Shown here: piece after piece, positions 1 through 17,154 of the stretch
Position numbering within the stretch: position 1 is the first letter of the stretch
Layout: each line of letters begins with the position of its first letter
Origin: Bradyrhizobium symbiodeficiens
Lineage (GTDB): Bacteria; Pseudomonadota; Alphaproteobacteria; Rhizobiales; Xanthobacteraceae
DNA: 64,000 nucleotides
Reading direction: 5' to 3'
NCBI RefSeq assembly: GCF_002266465.3
Contig: NZ_CP029427.2
Coordinates: 4,528,501 to 4,592,500, forward strand
Position numbers and translations under genes: made by a program
Notes under the pieces: model-generated
What the model saw: only the letters and a program-made list of their open reading frames with translations
Told to the model about the DNA's origin: nothing
The model's database searches: none

Positions 1-128
1 TGCGGCAGGATGGTCGAGCGACGGCTCCAGATCTTGATGACGTCGTGACGGCCGGACGCACGGGCGGCATCTGCCTTCTTGAGCAGAGAACCCTCGACGA
101 ACGGGCCTTTCCAGACTGAACGAACCAT
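1..128 (-). CDS. rpsS: 30S ribosomal protein S19, N-terminal part (cut by window edge)
   Basis: The reverse strand reads [20 protein letters not shown] from the ATG at 128, the conserved start of S19, which binds 16S rRNA in the head of the small subunit. Only the first 42 codons are in the window; the rest lies to the left. It follows rplB by 12 nt, the normal S10-operon order (rplB-rpsS), so it is co-translated with its neighbours. Identification is secure despite the truncation. Confidence 0.95.
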   Translation of the reverse strand, partial: MVRSVWKGPFVEGSLLKKADAARASGRHDVIKIWSRRSTILP

Positions 129-140
129 GTCCGGCGTTCC

Positions 141-974
141 TTACTTCTTCCGCTTGTGGCGGCTTAGGAGAATGAATTTGTTGGTCGACTTGTTGGTGCG
201 GGTCTTCTTGCCCTTGGTCGGCTTGCCCCACGGGGTAACCGGGTGGCGGCCGCCCGAGGTACGACCTTCACCACCGCCGTGCGGATGGTCGATCGGGTTC
301 ATCGAAACACCGCGGTTATGCGGCTTGCGGCCCAGCCAACGGTTGCGGCCGGCCTTGCCGATCGAGGTGTTCATGTGATCCGGGTTCGACACCGCGCCGA
401 TCGTGCCGCGGCAACGGCCATGCACCAGGCGCTGCTCGCCCGAATTCAGGCGGATGATCACGTAGTCCTGGTCGCGACCGACGAGCTGGGCATAGGTGCC
501 CGCGGAACGGGCGAGCTGGCCGCCCTTCCCGATCTTGAGCTCGATGTTGTGGATGATCGTGCCGACCGGCATGTTGCCGAGCGGCATGACGTTGCCCGGC
601 TTCACGTCGACGTAGTTGCCGGCGATGATGGTATCACCAACCGCCAGGCGCTGCGGCGCCAGGATGTAGGCCTGCTCGCCGTCCTGATACTTGATCAGCG
701 CGATGAAGCCGCTGCGGTTCGGATCGTATTCCAGCCGCTCGACGGTCGCGGGAACGTCGATCTTCTCACGCTTGAAATCGACGGTGCGCAGCGTCCGCTT
801 GTGACCACCGCCGCGGAAGCGCACGGTAATGCGACCCGTGCTGTTGCGACCGCCCGAGGAGTGCTTGCCTTCGGTGAGCGCCTTGACCGGCTTGCCCTTG
901 TAGAGGGCCGAACGATCGACCATGACCAGCTGGCGCTGGCCCGGCGTCGTGGGATTGAATGTCTTCAGTGCCAT
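141..974 (-). CDS. rplB: 50S ribosomal protein L2
   Basis: Full-length L2 (277 aa; the family is about 270-280). L2 is a primary 23S rRNA binder needed for subunit joining and peptidyl transfer. Visible landmarks are [15 protein letters not shown] in the N-terminal OB-like domain and the C-terminal [13 protein letters not shown] loop carrying the conserved histidine near the peptidyl transferase centre, followed by a basic tail ending SRHKRKK. It lies 12 nt after rplW and 12 nt before rpsS, in one transcriptional unit. Confidence 0.98.
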   Translation of the reverse strand: MALKTFNPTTPGQRQLVMVDRSALYKGKPVKALTEGKHSSGGRNSTGRITVRFRGGGHKRTLRTVDFKREKIDVPATVERLEYDPNRSGFIALIKYQDGEQAYILAPQRLAVGDTIIAGNYVDVKPGNVMPLGNMPVGTIIHNIELKIGKGGQLARSAGTYAQLVGRDQDYVIIRLNSGEQRLVHGRCRGTIGAVSNPDHMNTSIGKAGRNRWLGRKPHNRGVSMNPIDHPHGGGEGRTSGGRHPVTPWGKPTKGKKTRTNKSTNKFILLSRHKRKK

Positions 975-986
975 CGTCGTGCGACC

Positions 987-1289
987 TTACAGACCGGTGG
1001 TCACGTCGATCCGGTGACCCTCTTCGAGAGTCACGATCGCGCGCTTGGAGTTCGACTGCGAGCCGAGATTGCCGCGGAAGATCTTGGTCTTGCCCTTGCG
1101 GACCAGCGTGTTGACGCTCTTGACCTTGACGTCGAACAGCTTCTCGATCGCTTCCTTGATCTGCGGCTTGGTCGCCTTGGCGGCCACCTTGAACAGCACC
1201 TTGTTGTGCTCCGAGGCAATCGTGGCCTTTTCGGTCACGACCGGCGACAGGATCACGTCGTAGTGGCGGGCCTCGATGTTCTTCGTCAT
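987..1289 (-). CDS. rplW: 50S ribosomal protein L23
   Basis: L23 (100 aa) sits at the ribosome exit tunnel, where trigger factor and SRP dock. The protein begins [21 protein letters not shown], and the VTEK segment is typical of the family. The ATG at 1289 overlaps the rplD stop by 4 nt, which fixes the start and implies translational coupling. An open frame continues upstream inside rplD but is only a shadow. Confidence 0.96.
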   Translation of the reverse strand: MTKNIEARHYDVILSPVVTEKATIASEHNKVLFKVAAKATKPQIKEAIEKLFDVKVKSVNTLVRKGKTKIFRGNLGSQSNSKRAIVTLEEGHRIDVTTGL

Positions 1290-1906
1290 TTGAAGCGCGC
1301 CTCCAGCGCATCGATGGCGGCCTTGGTCAGAACGAGCTTCTGACGGCGCAGGATGTCGTACACGTTGATGCCCTGGATCGGCAGCACGTCCATGTTCGGG
1401 ATGTTGCGGGCCGCAGCGGCGAAGCCGTTGTTGAGCTCTGCGCCGTCGATGATCAGCGCGTTGGTCAGACCCAGACCCGAGAAGTGACCGAGCAGCGCCT
1501 TTGTCTTGGCGGCTTCCAGCGCGGCCTTGTCGATCACGACGAGATCGCCGTCCTTGGCCTTGGCCGAGAGCGCATGCTTCAGCGCCAGCGCGCGGACCTT
1601 CTTCGGCAGGTCGGTGGCGTGCGAACGCACCACCGGACCGAAGGCACGACCGCCGCCGCGGAACTGCGGCACGCGGGCCGAGCCGTGACGAGCACCGCCG
1701 GTGCCCTTCTGCTTGTACATCTTCTTGCCGGTGCGCCAGATCTCGGCGCGACCCTTGGCCTTGTGGGTACCGGCCTGGCGCTTGTTGAGCTGCCACTGCA
1801 CGCAACGTGCAATGATGTCCTGGCGCGGCTCGAGACCGAAAATGGTGTCGGAGAGCTGGACCGAGCCGGCTTCCTTACCTTCGAGGGTGGTGACCTTCAA
1901 TTCCAT
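1286..1906 (-). CDS. rplD: 50S ribosomal protein L4
   Basis: L4 (206 aa) is an early 23S rRNA binder whose long loop lines the exit tunnel; in enterobacteria it also represses its own operon. The start chosen is the ATG at 1906 ([18 protein letters not shown]), 1 nt from the rplC stop. A longer open frame exists upstream but lies inside rplC. The tunnel-loop region [17 protein letters not shown] is present and looks normal. The end overlaps rplW by 4 nt. Confidence 0.96.
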   Translation of the reverse strand: MELKVTTLEGKEAGSVQLSDTIFGLEPRQDIIARCVQWQLNKRQAGTHKAKGRAEIWRTGKKMYKQKGTGGARHGSARVPQFRGGGRAFGPVVRSHATDLPKKVRALALKHALSAKAKDGDLVVIDKAALEAAKTKALLGHFSGLGLTNALIIDGAELNNGFAAAARNIPNMDVLPIQGINVYDILRRQKLVLTKAAIDALEARFK

Positions 1907-1907
1907 C

Positions 1908-2624
1908 TCACGCACCCTCTTGCTGGGCCGCAGCCTCGGCTTCGCCGCCCGCAACCTTGAACTTGCCGGGCTTCGGAGCTTCCTTCGGCAACGGCTTCTT
2001 GACCGCGTCGCGCACGCGAATCCAGCCGCCCTTGGAGCCGGGAACGGCACCTTCGACGAGGATCAGGCCGCGCTCGACATCGAGCTGAACGACGCGAAGG
2101 TTGAGCGTGGTGATGCGGTCGACACCCATGTGGCCGGGCATCTTCTTGTTCTTCCAGGTCTTGCCGGGGTCCTGACGGCCACCGGTCGAACCGATCGAGC
2201 GGTGCGAGACGGACACACCGTGGGTGGCACGCAGACCGCCGAAGTTCCAGCGCTTCATGCCGCCGGCGAAGCCCTTACCGACCGAGGTGCCGGTGACGTC
2301 GACGAACTGGCCGACGACGAAGTGGTCGGCAAGGATCTCGGCGCCGACCGGGATCATGGCATCCGCGGTGACGCGGAACTCCTCGACCCGGCGCTTCGGC
2401 TCGACCTTGGCGACCGCGAACTGGCCGCGCTCAGCCTTGGGCATGTAAACGGTCTTGCGGGCGCCAGAACCAAGCTGGAGCGCGACGTAACCGTTCTTCT
2501 CTTCAGTGCGGTGGCCTACGACCTGGCAATTGCCGAGCTTCAGCACGGTCACGGGGATATGTTCGCCGGCCTCTGTAAAGACCCGCGTCATCCCGACCTT
2601 TTGTGCGATCACTCCGGAGCGCAT
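1908..2624 (-). CDS. rplC: 50S ribosomal protein L3
   Basis: L3 (238 aa) nucleates large-subunit assembly and reaches the peptidyl transferase centre. It starts [20 protein letters not shown]. The central loop contains [22 protein letters not shown]-type sequence, with the glutamine that PrmB methylates in other bacteria. The C-terminal tail ([12 protein letters not shown]) is a short, low-complexity, Ala/Glu-rich extension. It is 55 nt downstream of rpsJ and 1 nt upstream of rplD. Confidence 0.97.
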   Translation of the reverse strand: MRSGVIAQKVGMTRVFTEAGEHIPVTVLKLGNCQVVGHRTEEKNGYVALQLGSGARKTVYMPKAERGQFAVAKVEPKRRVEEFRVTADAMIPVGAEILADHFVVGQFVDVTGTSVGKGFAGGMKRWNFGGLRATHGVSVSHRSIGSTGGRQDPGKTWKNKKMPGHMGVDRITTLNLRVVQLDVERGLILVEGAVPGSKGGWIRVRDAVKKPLPKEAPKPGKFKVAGGEAEAAAQQEGA

Positions 2625-2679
2625 CGGCGTGCTTCCTGTTCTTTCTGTCCGCTATAGTCGCGAACGTGATCCAAAAATC

Positions 2680-2988
2680 TTAGAGCTTGATCTCGACGTC
2701 GACACCGGCGGCCAGATCGAGCTTCATCAAAGCATCGACGGTCTGCGGGGTCGGATCGACGATGTCGAGCAGGCGCTTGTGAGTGCGCATCTCGAACTGC
2801 TCGCGGCTCTTCTTGTCGACGTGGGGCGAACGGTTGACGGTGAACTTCTCGATGCGGGTGGGCAGCGGAATGGGTCCGCGGACCTGCGCGCCGGTGCGCT
2901 TCGCCGTGTTCACGATCTCGCGGGTCGACGTATCGAGGATACGATGGTCGAACGCCTTGAGACGGATACGAATGTTTTGGCCGTTCAT
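2680..2988 (-). CDS. rpsJ: 30S ribosomal protein S10 (NusE)
   Basis: S10 (102 aa) is a small-subunit protein that also acts as NusE in transcription antitermination. It starts [19 protein letters not shown] and carries the conserved segment [20 protein letters not shown]. It is the first gene of the S10 operon, here directly after tuf with an 81-nt gap that contains a hairpin, so part of its expression probably comes from read-through of the str operon. Confidence 0.97.
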
Positions 2989-3012
2989 TGCCGTGTCTTT
3001 CTTCAGTGGGGT

Positions 3013-3053
3013 GGCGAATAGCGAATAGCGAATGTCACCATTCGCTACTCGCC
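3013..3053 (-). promoter_or_regulatory. tuf-rpsJ intergenic hairpin with 7-nt tandem repeat
   Basis: The gap between tuf and rpsJ has three tandem copies of a 7-mer (gcgaata, gcgaata, gcgaatg) at 3014-3034. They face a complementary arm, attcgctactcgcc, at 3040-3053. Either of two registers gives a 12-13 bp stem. There is no clear U-run, so this is more likely an RNA processing or partial attenuation structure between the str and S10 units than a full terminator. Inference only. Confidence 0.45.
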
Positions 3054-3069
3054 GATCCCTGTTCTCGTA

Positions 3070-4260
<1,191 letters not shown>

Positions 4261-4300
4261 TTGACTCTCCGTTCAATCGTCAGTTCGTGACCGACGACAA

Positions 4301-6373
<2,073 letters not shown>

Positions 6374-6403
6374 TGAGTGTTCCTTAGATTCCGTGTTTCG
6401 CCG

Positions 6404-6889
<486 letters not shown>

Positions 6890-7261
6890 TTACTTCGGAC
6901 GCTTCGCGCCGTACTTCGAACGACGCTGCTTACGGTTCTTGACGCCCTGGGTATCCAGGACGCCGCGGAGGATGTGGTAGCGCACGCCGGGCAAGTCCTT
7001 GACGCGACCGCCGCGGATCATGACCACCGAGTGCTCCTGGAGGTTATGGCCTTCACCCGGGATGTAGCCGATCACCTCGAAGCCGTTGGTCAGGCGCACC
7101 TTGGCGACCTTACGAAGCGCCGAGTTCGGCTTCTTCGGGGTCGTGGTGTAGACGCGGGTGCAAACACCACGCTTCTGCGGCGACTGCTGCAGCGCCGGCA
7201 CCTTCTTGCGCGACTTCTGCACTTCACGCGGTTGAGCGATCAGCTGGTTGATCGTCGGCAT
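6890..7261 (-). CDS. rpsL: 30S ribosomal protein S12
   Basis: S12 (123 aa) is part of the decoding centre. The start is the ATG at 7261 ([20 protein letters not shown]), which gives the family length; a longer frame starts upstream at 7321 but adds non-family sequence. The two segments where streptomycin-resistance changes usually occur, [12 protein letters not shown] (K43) and [10 protein letters not shown] (K88, P91), are wild type. It is the first gene of the str operon. Confidence 0.98.
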   Translation of the reverse strand: MPTINQLIAQPREVQKSRKKVPALQQSPQKRGVCTRVYTTTPKKPNSALRKVAKVRLTNGFEVIGYIPGEGHNLQEHSVVMIRGGRVKDLPGVRYHILRGVLDTQGVKNRKQRRSKYGAKRPK

Positions 7262-7934
7262 CCTGGCCTTACCCTTTGTTATCGCGGCTCCTTGCGGATC
7301 CGCTGTCTTGCCGCGGTCCATTGAAGGGACCGCAAATTCTTTCGAGCACCCCGCCCGACCGGGTCACCCTGCGCGGAACAATCCGCACAAAGCGAAATCG
7401 CGCCAACCGCCCCATCAACGGGCGGAAAGCGCTTCGACGCCACAGAGGACCGCAGTATCAAGGCCGGTCAGCATAAAGCCGCGGCCCGCGCACTGAGGTC
7501 ATGCATCCGAATTCGATCTCAAGAGAACGTGCTCAAGAGACCTAAAGTCGCACTGGCATTGCCTAGCTATGATCGACAGCGTTTGAGCGGCATTCGTCGA
7601 GGTTGGTGCCCGTCTTGAGCGATCCCTTGAGGCTTTAGTCCTTGGGGATCTAACGGGTGGCCCGTTCCGACGCTGGCGATGCTCACCGCCTGTCGTTAAG
7701 TGAGGCGCTTTCTATAAGTGGGAATCGATCAAGTCAAGGCGAAACGACAGTCAGAAGCGCTTCAGGCGCCTGTCAAAATCGCTGTTTGCCGCGCTCGCCA
7801 CCTCCTTCCGATATGGGAACGTCGTCACCGTTTCGCCAGCCTGAAAATAATTATACCCGGGCGAAAAATACTATTATAATCAAAGCTAAGGCTTTTTTTC
7901 CTGTTGAGGCCTCAATCTGGGGCCTTCGGCGGGG
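7262..7934. other. Intergenic region upstream of the str operon
   Basis: About 670 nt without a credible gene. It holds the presumed leader of rpsL, a 6-bp hairpin (aacggg-tgg-cccgtt, 7652-7666), a candidate minus-strand promoter (7711-7737), and a strikingly AT-rich stretch around 7845-7903 in an otherwise GC-rich sequence. The AT-rich stretch contains a TATAAT on the plus strand near 7874 and could be the promoter of the broken oxidoreductase gene that follows. An open frame across 7657-8037 has no family character and is rejected. Confidence 0.6.
7711..7737 (-). promoter_or_regulatory. Candidate sigma-70-type promoter of the str operon
   Basis: On the minus strand TTGACT (7737-7732) is followed after 15 nt by TATAGA (7716-7711). 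The hexamers match the consensus well, but the spacing is 2 nt shorter than ideal. Transcription would start near 7704, giving rpsL a leader of roughly 440 nt. No other good promoter was seen before rpsL. Confidence 0.45.
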
Positions 7935-8603
7935 ATGGGCGCCATGCGGTACACCGACATTGCCATTATCGGCGGGGGATTGGCCGGCTCGACCGCCGCC
8001 GCGATGCTCGGCCGGGCCGACATTTCGACGGTCCTGATCGATCCGCATGAGAGCTATCCGGCGGACTTTCGCGTCGAGAAACTCAGTGGCCAGGAGCAGC
8101 TTGGGCGATTCTCGAGGACCGGAATCGCAGAATCAGTGCTGCGCCGGGCGACCTTTGCCGGTGAGAACTGGATCGCCCGCTTCGGCCGCCTGCTCGACAA
8201 GGCGCCGAGCCGGCAGTTCAACATCCTCTACGATTCCCTGGTCAACGCCGGCCGCGACGAAATCACCGCTTCCGTCGAGCGCATCTGCGCCAAGGCCATG
8301 AACGGGATGGATGCGGACAAGATCGCCGCCTTCTACGCCGATCCGGTGAAGCGGGATTGTGATCAATGGGCGGCGGCGAAAGCCTTTGACTTCCGCTCGG
8401 TCTCGATCGCGACGAGCCCCTACTGGACGGCGCAGCGCTCGGCGCGCTTCATGGCGTGGTCGAGCCAGGGTTTATTGCGGCGGCTGGGAGGAGCGTTCCA
8501 TCTGGAGCCGAACTTCCTCGGTCACTCCTCGTCGTCCTCGTCCTCATCATCCTCATCGAGGTCGTCCTCGTCGCCTTCCTCATCGTCGCTTCCGTCGGCG
8601 TGA
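7935..8603 (+). pseudogene. FAD-dependent oxidoreductase with large internal deletion
   Basis: Residues 1-120 are the N-terminal Rossmann region of a flavin-dependent monooxygenase/halogenase-like protein (AIIGGGLAGSTAAAMLG, residues 10-26, then TVLIDPHE). From about residue 124 the sequence resembles the extreme C-terminal part of the same family (MDADKIAAFYADPVKRDCD, then AKAFDFRSVS). The roughly 250 residues normally between them (from memory of about 400-aa relatives) are missing, and the frame is kept across the junction near 8295-8305. The frame then runs into the antisense of the acidic tail of the next gene, producing a poly-serine end. An ATG at 7944 is an equally good start. Probably non-functional. 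Confidence 0.65.
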
Positions 8604-10570
8604 GCCGCCGCGGCGTGCGGCTGGTGGATCTGGTCGTTCCACAGCTGGCGATAGGTCCCGTTCCTGGCGAGCAACTGGGCATGCGAACCGCGCTCGATCG
8701 CCCTGCCCCCTGAGATCACGATGATCTCGTCCATCTCCACCACCGAGGTCAGGCGGTGGGTCGACCAGATCATGGTACGGCCCTTGGCGACCTTGAGTAG
8801 CGTGCGGTTGATCGCGGCTTCCGTGGTCTGGTCCAGCGCCGAGGTGGCTTCGTCCAGCAGCAGCACCGAGGGATTGCGAATGATCGCGCGCGCGATCGCG
8901 ATGCGCTGGCGCTGGCCGCCCGACAGCGTATCGCCGCGCTCGCCGACCGGCGTGTCGTAGCGCTGCGGCAGGCTCATGATGTAGCGGTGGATCTCGGCCT
9001 TCTTGGCCGCCTCCGCCACTTCCTCGTCGGTCGCGCCCTCCTTGCCGAGCCGGATGTTCTCACGGATCGACATGTTGAACAGCATGTTCTCCTGGAACAC
9101 CACCGCCATGCTCCGGCGCAGCGAATCCAGCGTCACCTTGCGGACGTCGACGCCATCGATGGTGACGCGGCCCTCGTTGGGCACATAGAGCCGCAGGATC
9201 AGGTTGAGCAACGTGCTCTTGCCGGAGCCGCTCGGGCCGACGATCGCGATGCGCTTGCCCGCATTGAGCTTGAGACTGAGATTATCCAGCACCGGCGTCT
9301 GACTACCCTCGTACTGGAAGGAGACGTGATCGAAGGTGATGTCGTTGGTGATGCGCGGCAGATCGGGGGCGCCGGGGCGATCGGCGGCACGGGTCGGCTC
9401 GTCCAGCAGCTCCTGCATGTGCCGGATCGCGGCAGCCGAGGAGATCGACACCGGGATGAAATGCATGACATGGGCGATGTTGTAGGAGACCTCCCAGAAC
9501 GCGCTCTCGAAGGTGACGAAGGTGCCGATGGTGATCTGGCCCTTGGTGGCGAGATAGGCGCCGATGGCGAGCACCACGAGGTGCAGCATCAGCACCGAGA
9601 TGGTGACCGTCCGCTCCACCATGGTCGAAAGGAACGCGGCCGAGGCGATCTTGTCGCGCGCCTCGTGGTTGCGGAAGGTGAAGAAACCGAACATCTTGCG
9701 CTGAAGGCTGAACGCCTTGATCACGGCCTGCGCCGCCACGTTCTCCTGCACCATGCCGAGCAGCGCGCTCTCGTTGAGCTTCTGTTCGTAATTGGCCTGG
9801 ACCGCCTTCGGCGTCAGGATCCGCGGGCCGATCAGCGTGATCGGGAACACGAGCAGCGCGACCGCCGCGAGCTGCCAGTTCAGGAACACCATCAGGATGA
9901 TGCCGGCGATCAATTCCAGAAACGGCAGCGCCGCACTGTTGGCGAACGTCTTGACCGAGCCTTCGAAGGCCGAGAGGTCGACGGAGAAGCGCGACAGGAT
10001 CTCGCCGCGCTTGGTGCGGCCGAAATACGCCGCCGGCAAGTCCTGAACGTGCTCGAACAGGCGCTCGCGGACGTCGGAGATGATGCAGGCCGCCAATCGC
10101 GCGTCCCAGCGCTCGTACCAGACCGCAACGATCGAGGTGAAGATGCCGGCGACGGCGAGCACGCCGAGGATCTTGTACAGCGCCTGGAAGTCCTCCTCGC
10201 CGAGCGCGTCGTCGATCAGGAACTTGAGGCTGAGCGGCATGATGACGTTGAACAGCGTCTCGACGAAGACGCCAAACGCCACGAATGACAGCATACGTTT
10301 GTAATTGGCCAGGAATGGCTTGACGAACCCGACGATGGTCGCGAGCGCGCCGGCGGCCTCGCGCGCGGTAAAGACGACGAGGTCCTCGTCCTCGTCGTCG
10401 TCATCGAGCTCCAGCTCGTCATCCTCCTCGTCTTCGGCATCCTCGTCGTCTTCGAGATCCGGCTTGGCAGCCGAGGCGAGCTTGTCGTCGAGCTCGCCCG
10501 CCTCTTCGGCGGCGAGTTTCTGTTTGTCGGGCGAAAGAGGCTTGTCGGGCGAGGAAGGCTTGGATGCCAT
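8522..10570 (-). CDS. ABC exporter (fused TM and ATPase) with acidic tails
   Basis: A 682-aa half-transporter of the MsbA/multidrug type that would work as a homodimer in the inner membrane. An acidic, probably disordered N-tail (residues 35-63, nearly all D/E) precedes a six-helix membrane domain (about 85-385) and the ATPase domain. That domain carries Walker A GPSGSGKST (445-453), LSGGQ (549-553), Walker B VLLLDE (569-574) and the H-loop H605. A second acidic tail (661-682) closes the protein. It lies 133 nt downstream of the oxidoreductase-methyltransferase fusion on the same strand, so that enzyme's product is a plausible substrate. The substrate is otherwise unknown. Its 3' end overlaps the broken gene at 7935-8603. 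Confidence 0.9.
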   Translation of the reverse strand: MASKPSSPDKPLSPDKQKLAAEEAGELDDKLASAAKPDLEDDEDAEDEEDDELELDDDDEDEDLVVFTAREAAGALATIVGFVKPFLANYKRMLSFVAFGVFVETLFNVIMPLSLKFLIDDALGEEDFQALYKILGVLAVAGIFTSIVAVWYERWDARLAACIISDVRERLFEHVQDLPAAYFGRTKRGEILSRFSVDLSAFEGSVKTFANSAALPFLELIAGIILMVFLNWQLAAVALLVFPITLIGPRILTPKAVQANYEQKLNESALLGMVQENVAAQAVIKAFSLQRKMFGFFTFRNHEARDKIASAAFLSTMVERTVTISVLMLHLVVLAIGAYLATKGQITIGTFVTFESAFWEVSYNIAHVMHFIPVSISSAAAIRHMQELLDEPTRAADRPGAPDLPRITNDITFDHVSFQYEGSQTPVLDNLSLKLNAGKRIAIVGPSGSGKSTLLNLILRLYVPNEGRVTIDGVDVRKVTLDSLRRSMAVVFQENMLFNMSIRENIRLGKEGATDEEVAEAAKKAEIHRYIMSLPQRYDTPVGERGDTLSGGQRQRIAIARAIIRNPSVLLLDEATSALDQTTEAAINRTLLKVAKGRTMIWSTHRLTSVVEMDEIIVISGGRAIERGSHAQLLARNGTYRQLWNDQIHQPHAAAAHADGSDDEEGDEDDLDEDDEDEDDEE

Positions 10571-10703
10571 GAAACCAACGGATGCTGACGGCCGGCATGA
10601 TCGCAGAGAAAGCAGGACATAGCGGAAGGCCGATATCGCACCGATTCTATGCGATCAGGATGAATTCGGCAAAACAATTGGCGAATTCAAGCGTGCCACG
10701 CGG

Positions 10704-12764
10704 CTAGTCCGCGTCGTCGTCCTCGACCTTGTCGAAGAAGGAATAGCGCAGGCTGTCGGCGTCGGCGTACCACTGCCCCGGCCCCTTGTTGGCGGCGAGC
10801 GTCGCCTCCCAGAGCGCATCGGTGCAATCCTTGCGGTGCATCGAGAGGTCGAAACCATTGCCGAAGAACAGTTCGGACCATTCCCACCAGGTGCCGAGTT
10901 TCTTGACTCCACGCAGGAGGTCGTAGCGGTCGATCAGCGCCGGCGCCATGTCCGAGGTGACAGAGCCGAACACGAGGCCGGTCTTGACCACGCGGTTCAG
11001 TTCCTTGATCGCGCGGACCACCTGCTTCGGGGAAACATGGCAAAGGCTGGTCTCGAACACGAAGTCGAACGCGCCGTCCTTGAACGGCATGTCGGTGATC
11101 GAGCCGAGCTTGTTGTACTTCTTCAGCGCCTTCGGGGTCCTGGCGTGGATGGCGCGGTTGTTCTCGATGCCGAAGGCATCGATGCCGCGGTCGCGCAGCG
11201 CGCCGACCAATTCGCCGCTGGCCGAGCCCGCGACGAGCAGCCTGGTGCCCTTCGTCTTGCCCCAGACGATGCCGAGCAGCCGGGTGAGGTAATCGGGATC
11301 GGTGAAGTGCCGCCAGGCCTCGTGATAGGGACCGAGGCCGCGATAATTCTCGAAATAGTCACGGTCGATCTTGTCGGAGAGCGGCTTGTCGTCCTGCGCG
11401 CGCGCGCGGCGCAGGCGCATCATCTCGGTCAGGATGATGTCGGTCGCGGCATCCGAGGAGTCGAGCAGGCCGTTCAGCGTCGAGTCGAACAGATAGTCGC
11501 CGACCACCACGATGCCGGGATGCTCCTTCGGCTCGGGCCGGTGATTGGTCATGACGTCGCGCACCGGCAGGCCGCCCGGTATAGCGTTCACGGACGACAG
11601 CCAGCGATGGATCTTGCCTTCCATGAAATGCGACCGCGCATCGCCGAGCGACGCCGGCAGCGATTTCAGCGCGGCATCGATCAGCTCCTGGTCCGACAGA
11701 TTGGCGAAGGCCAGCGCGTCGGAGCCGGGAATCAGCCAGTTCAGCACGCCGTGCTTGCCGACATCGTGGCGCGCGCCCTCGTTGTAGACGCAGCAGCCGC
11801 CGAAGGCTTCCGACATGAACCAGGCGCCGGAAATCTTCTCGCCCCAGAACGGCGTGTCGAACAGGATCGAGACGCGCAAATAATGCGCCGGACGGTCGAA
11901 GTAAGAGACGTGCTTGACCATCGACTTGCGGAGCTGTTCGCCCTCCCACCCCATGGTGGCGAGCCAGGAATGCGGCAGGCAGACCAGCACGAGATCGAAG
12001 TCGCGCGTCTCCGGTCCCTTGCCGTTCATCATCTTGAGCTGGTAGCGGCCGGTCGGCTCCTTGCCGACGGCAAGCACGCGGTGATTGAGCTGGATGTCGG
12101 CGTTGACCTCTGACTGCAGGCACTCGATCAGCTGCTCGTTGCCGTTCTGGATGGAATAGAGGCCGATATAGCCGTCGACATCCATCAGATAGTTCTTGAG
12201 CGCGTTGAGGCCGTTGGTGTTGTGGCTCTCCGTCGCGATGTCGGAGCGCGCCATCACCTTGAAGAAGCGCTTTGCGGTTTCGTCCTCGACCTCCTCGTCG
12301 AGCACCTGCTCGGCGGTCTTGTAGGCCCAGGGGTTCTCGTTGTCGTGCGCGCCGACGCCTTCGTAATATTCCATCGGCGTCATCGCATCGGCGCAGCGCT
12401 TGCGGAACGCTTCGATCGCGGCGGCGGTCTTGGCGCCGTATCTGCGGCGCATGCCCGGCACGTCGTTGAGGAATTCGCCGCCGAACTGCACCTGCTCGGC
12501 ATCCATCGGAATCGTCTGCAGCCCGAAATGCTGGATCAGCTCGCGCAGCGGATCCGGCCCGGTCATCGAGTAGTCATAGATCTCGGCTACGCCGGCCTCG
12601 TACATCGCGGGCGCGGAATCGAACTTGCGCGTGACGATCTTGCCGCCGAGCCGATCGGAGGCCTCGTAGATGGTGACGCGACAGAGATCGCCAAGCTTGC
12701 GCTTCAGATACCAAGCGCTCATCAGCCCGCCGGGGCCGCCACCTACGATTGCGAGATCAAGCAT
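10704..12764 (-). CDS. Amine-oxidase-like flavoprotein fused to SAM methyltransferase
   Basis: A 686-aa two-domain enzyme. Residues 1-450 are an FAD-binding amine oxidase/desaturase-type fold: GGGPGGL at 8-14, the ribose-binding acidic residue in YEAS (E34), and the C-terminal flavin motif VVVGDYLFDSTLNG at 419-432. After a linker with RRARAQDD, residues 475-660 look like a class I methyltransferase: motif I LLVAGSASGELVGAL (509-523), SITDMPFKDGAFDFVF (555-570). Motif I is unusual, with AGSASG instead of DxGxGxG. It is probably the first gene of a two-gene unit with the ABC exporter downstream. The substrate cannot be named; a lipid, isoprenoid or polyketide is possible. The intrinsic terminator after rpoC isolates it from rpoBC. 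Confidence 0.8.
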   Translation of the reverse strand: MLDLAIVGGGPGGLMSAWYLKRKLGDLCRVTIYEASDRLGGKIVTRKFDSAPAMYEAGVAEIYDYSMTGPDPLRELIQHFGLQTIPMDAEQVQFGGEFLNDVPGMRRRYGAKTAAAIEAFRKRCADAMTPMEYYEGVGAHDNENPWAYKTAEQVLDEEVEDETAKRFFKVMARSDIATESHNTNGLNALKNYLMDVDGYIGLYSIQNGNEQLIECLQSEVNADIQLNHRVLAVGKEPTGRYQLKMMNGKGPETRDFDLVLVCLPHSWLATMGWEGEQLRKSMVKHVSYFDRPAHYLRVSILFDTPFWGEKISGAWFMSEAFGGCCVYNEGARHDVGKHGVLNWLIPGSDALAFANLSDQELIDAALKSLPASLGDARSHFMEGKIHRWLSSVNAIPGGLPVRDVMTNHRPEPKEHPGIVVVGDYLFDSTLNGLLDSSDAATDIILTEMMRLRRARAQDDKPLSDKIDRDYFENYRGLGPYHEAWRHFTDPDYLTRLLGIVWGKTKGTRLLVAGSASGELVGALRDRGIDAFGIENNRAIHARTPKALKKYNKLGSITDMPFKDGAFDFVFETSLCHVSPKQVVRAIKELNRVVKTGLVFGSVTSDMAPALIDRYDLLRGVKKLGTWWEWSELFFGNGFDLSMHRKDCTDALWEATLAANKGPGQWYADADSLRYSFFDKVEDDDAD

Positions 12765-12900
12765 GTGAGTTCCGAGGTCTCCGGCGCGCCCCCCGTCACG
12801 GGATCCACCAGTCTAAATTCCCTTAGCACAAGCGCTTTTGCGCCTGAAGGAAAGATGAACAAAGGTTGATCCCGCATCGCAACAGGCAAACAAAGCAGCA

Positions 12901-12926
12901 AAAAGGCCGGCTTTCGCCGGCCTTTT
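12901..12926 (-). terminator. Intrinsic terminator after rpoC
   Basis: The sequence aaaaggccggctttcgccgg plus ccttttc forms a perfect 7-bp GGCCGGC/GCCGGCC stem with a short loop, flanked by A-runs and T-runs on both sides. It lies 32 nt downstream of the rpoC stop on the minus strand and ends the rpoBC transcript. The T-run on the plus side would also let it work in the other direction, but no plus-strand gene needs it. Confidence 0.9.
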
Positions 12927-12957
12927 CATTGTCCTCGGTAGTCCTACGGATGAACGA

Positions 12958-17154
<4,197 letters not shown>

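Noticed and set aside
7657-8037. 126-codon open frame upstream of the broken oxidoreductase
   Set aside because: It crosses the AT-rich promoter region and the start of the next gene in another frame, with no recognisable protein character.
8524-8590. Trinucleotide repeat tract considered as a CRISPR or minisatellite
   Set aside because: It is the coding DNA for the acidic tail of the ABC exporter; there are no spacers and the periodicity is three.
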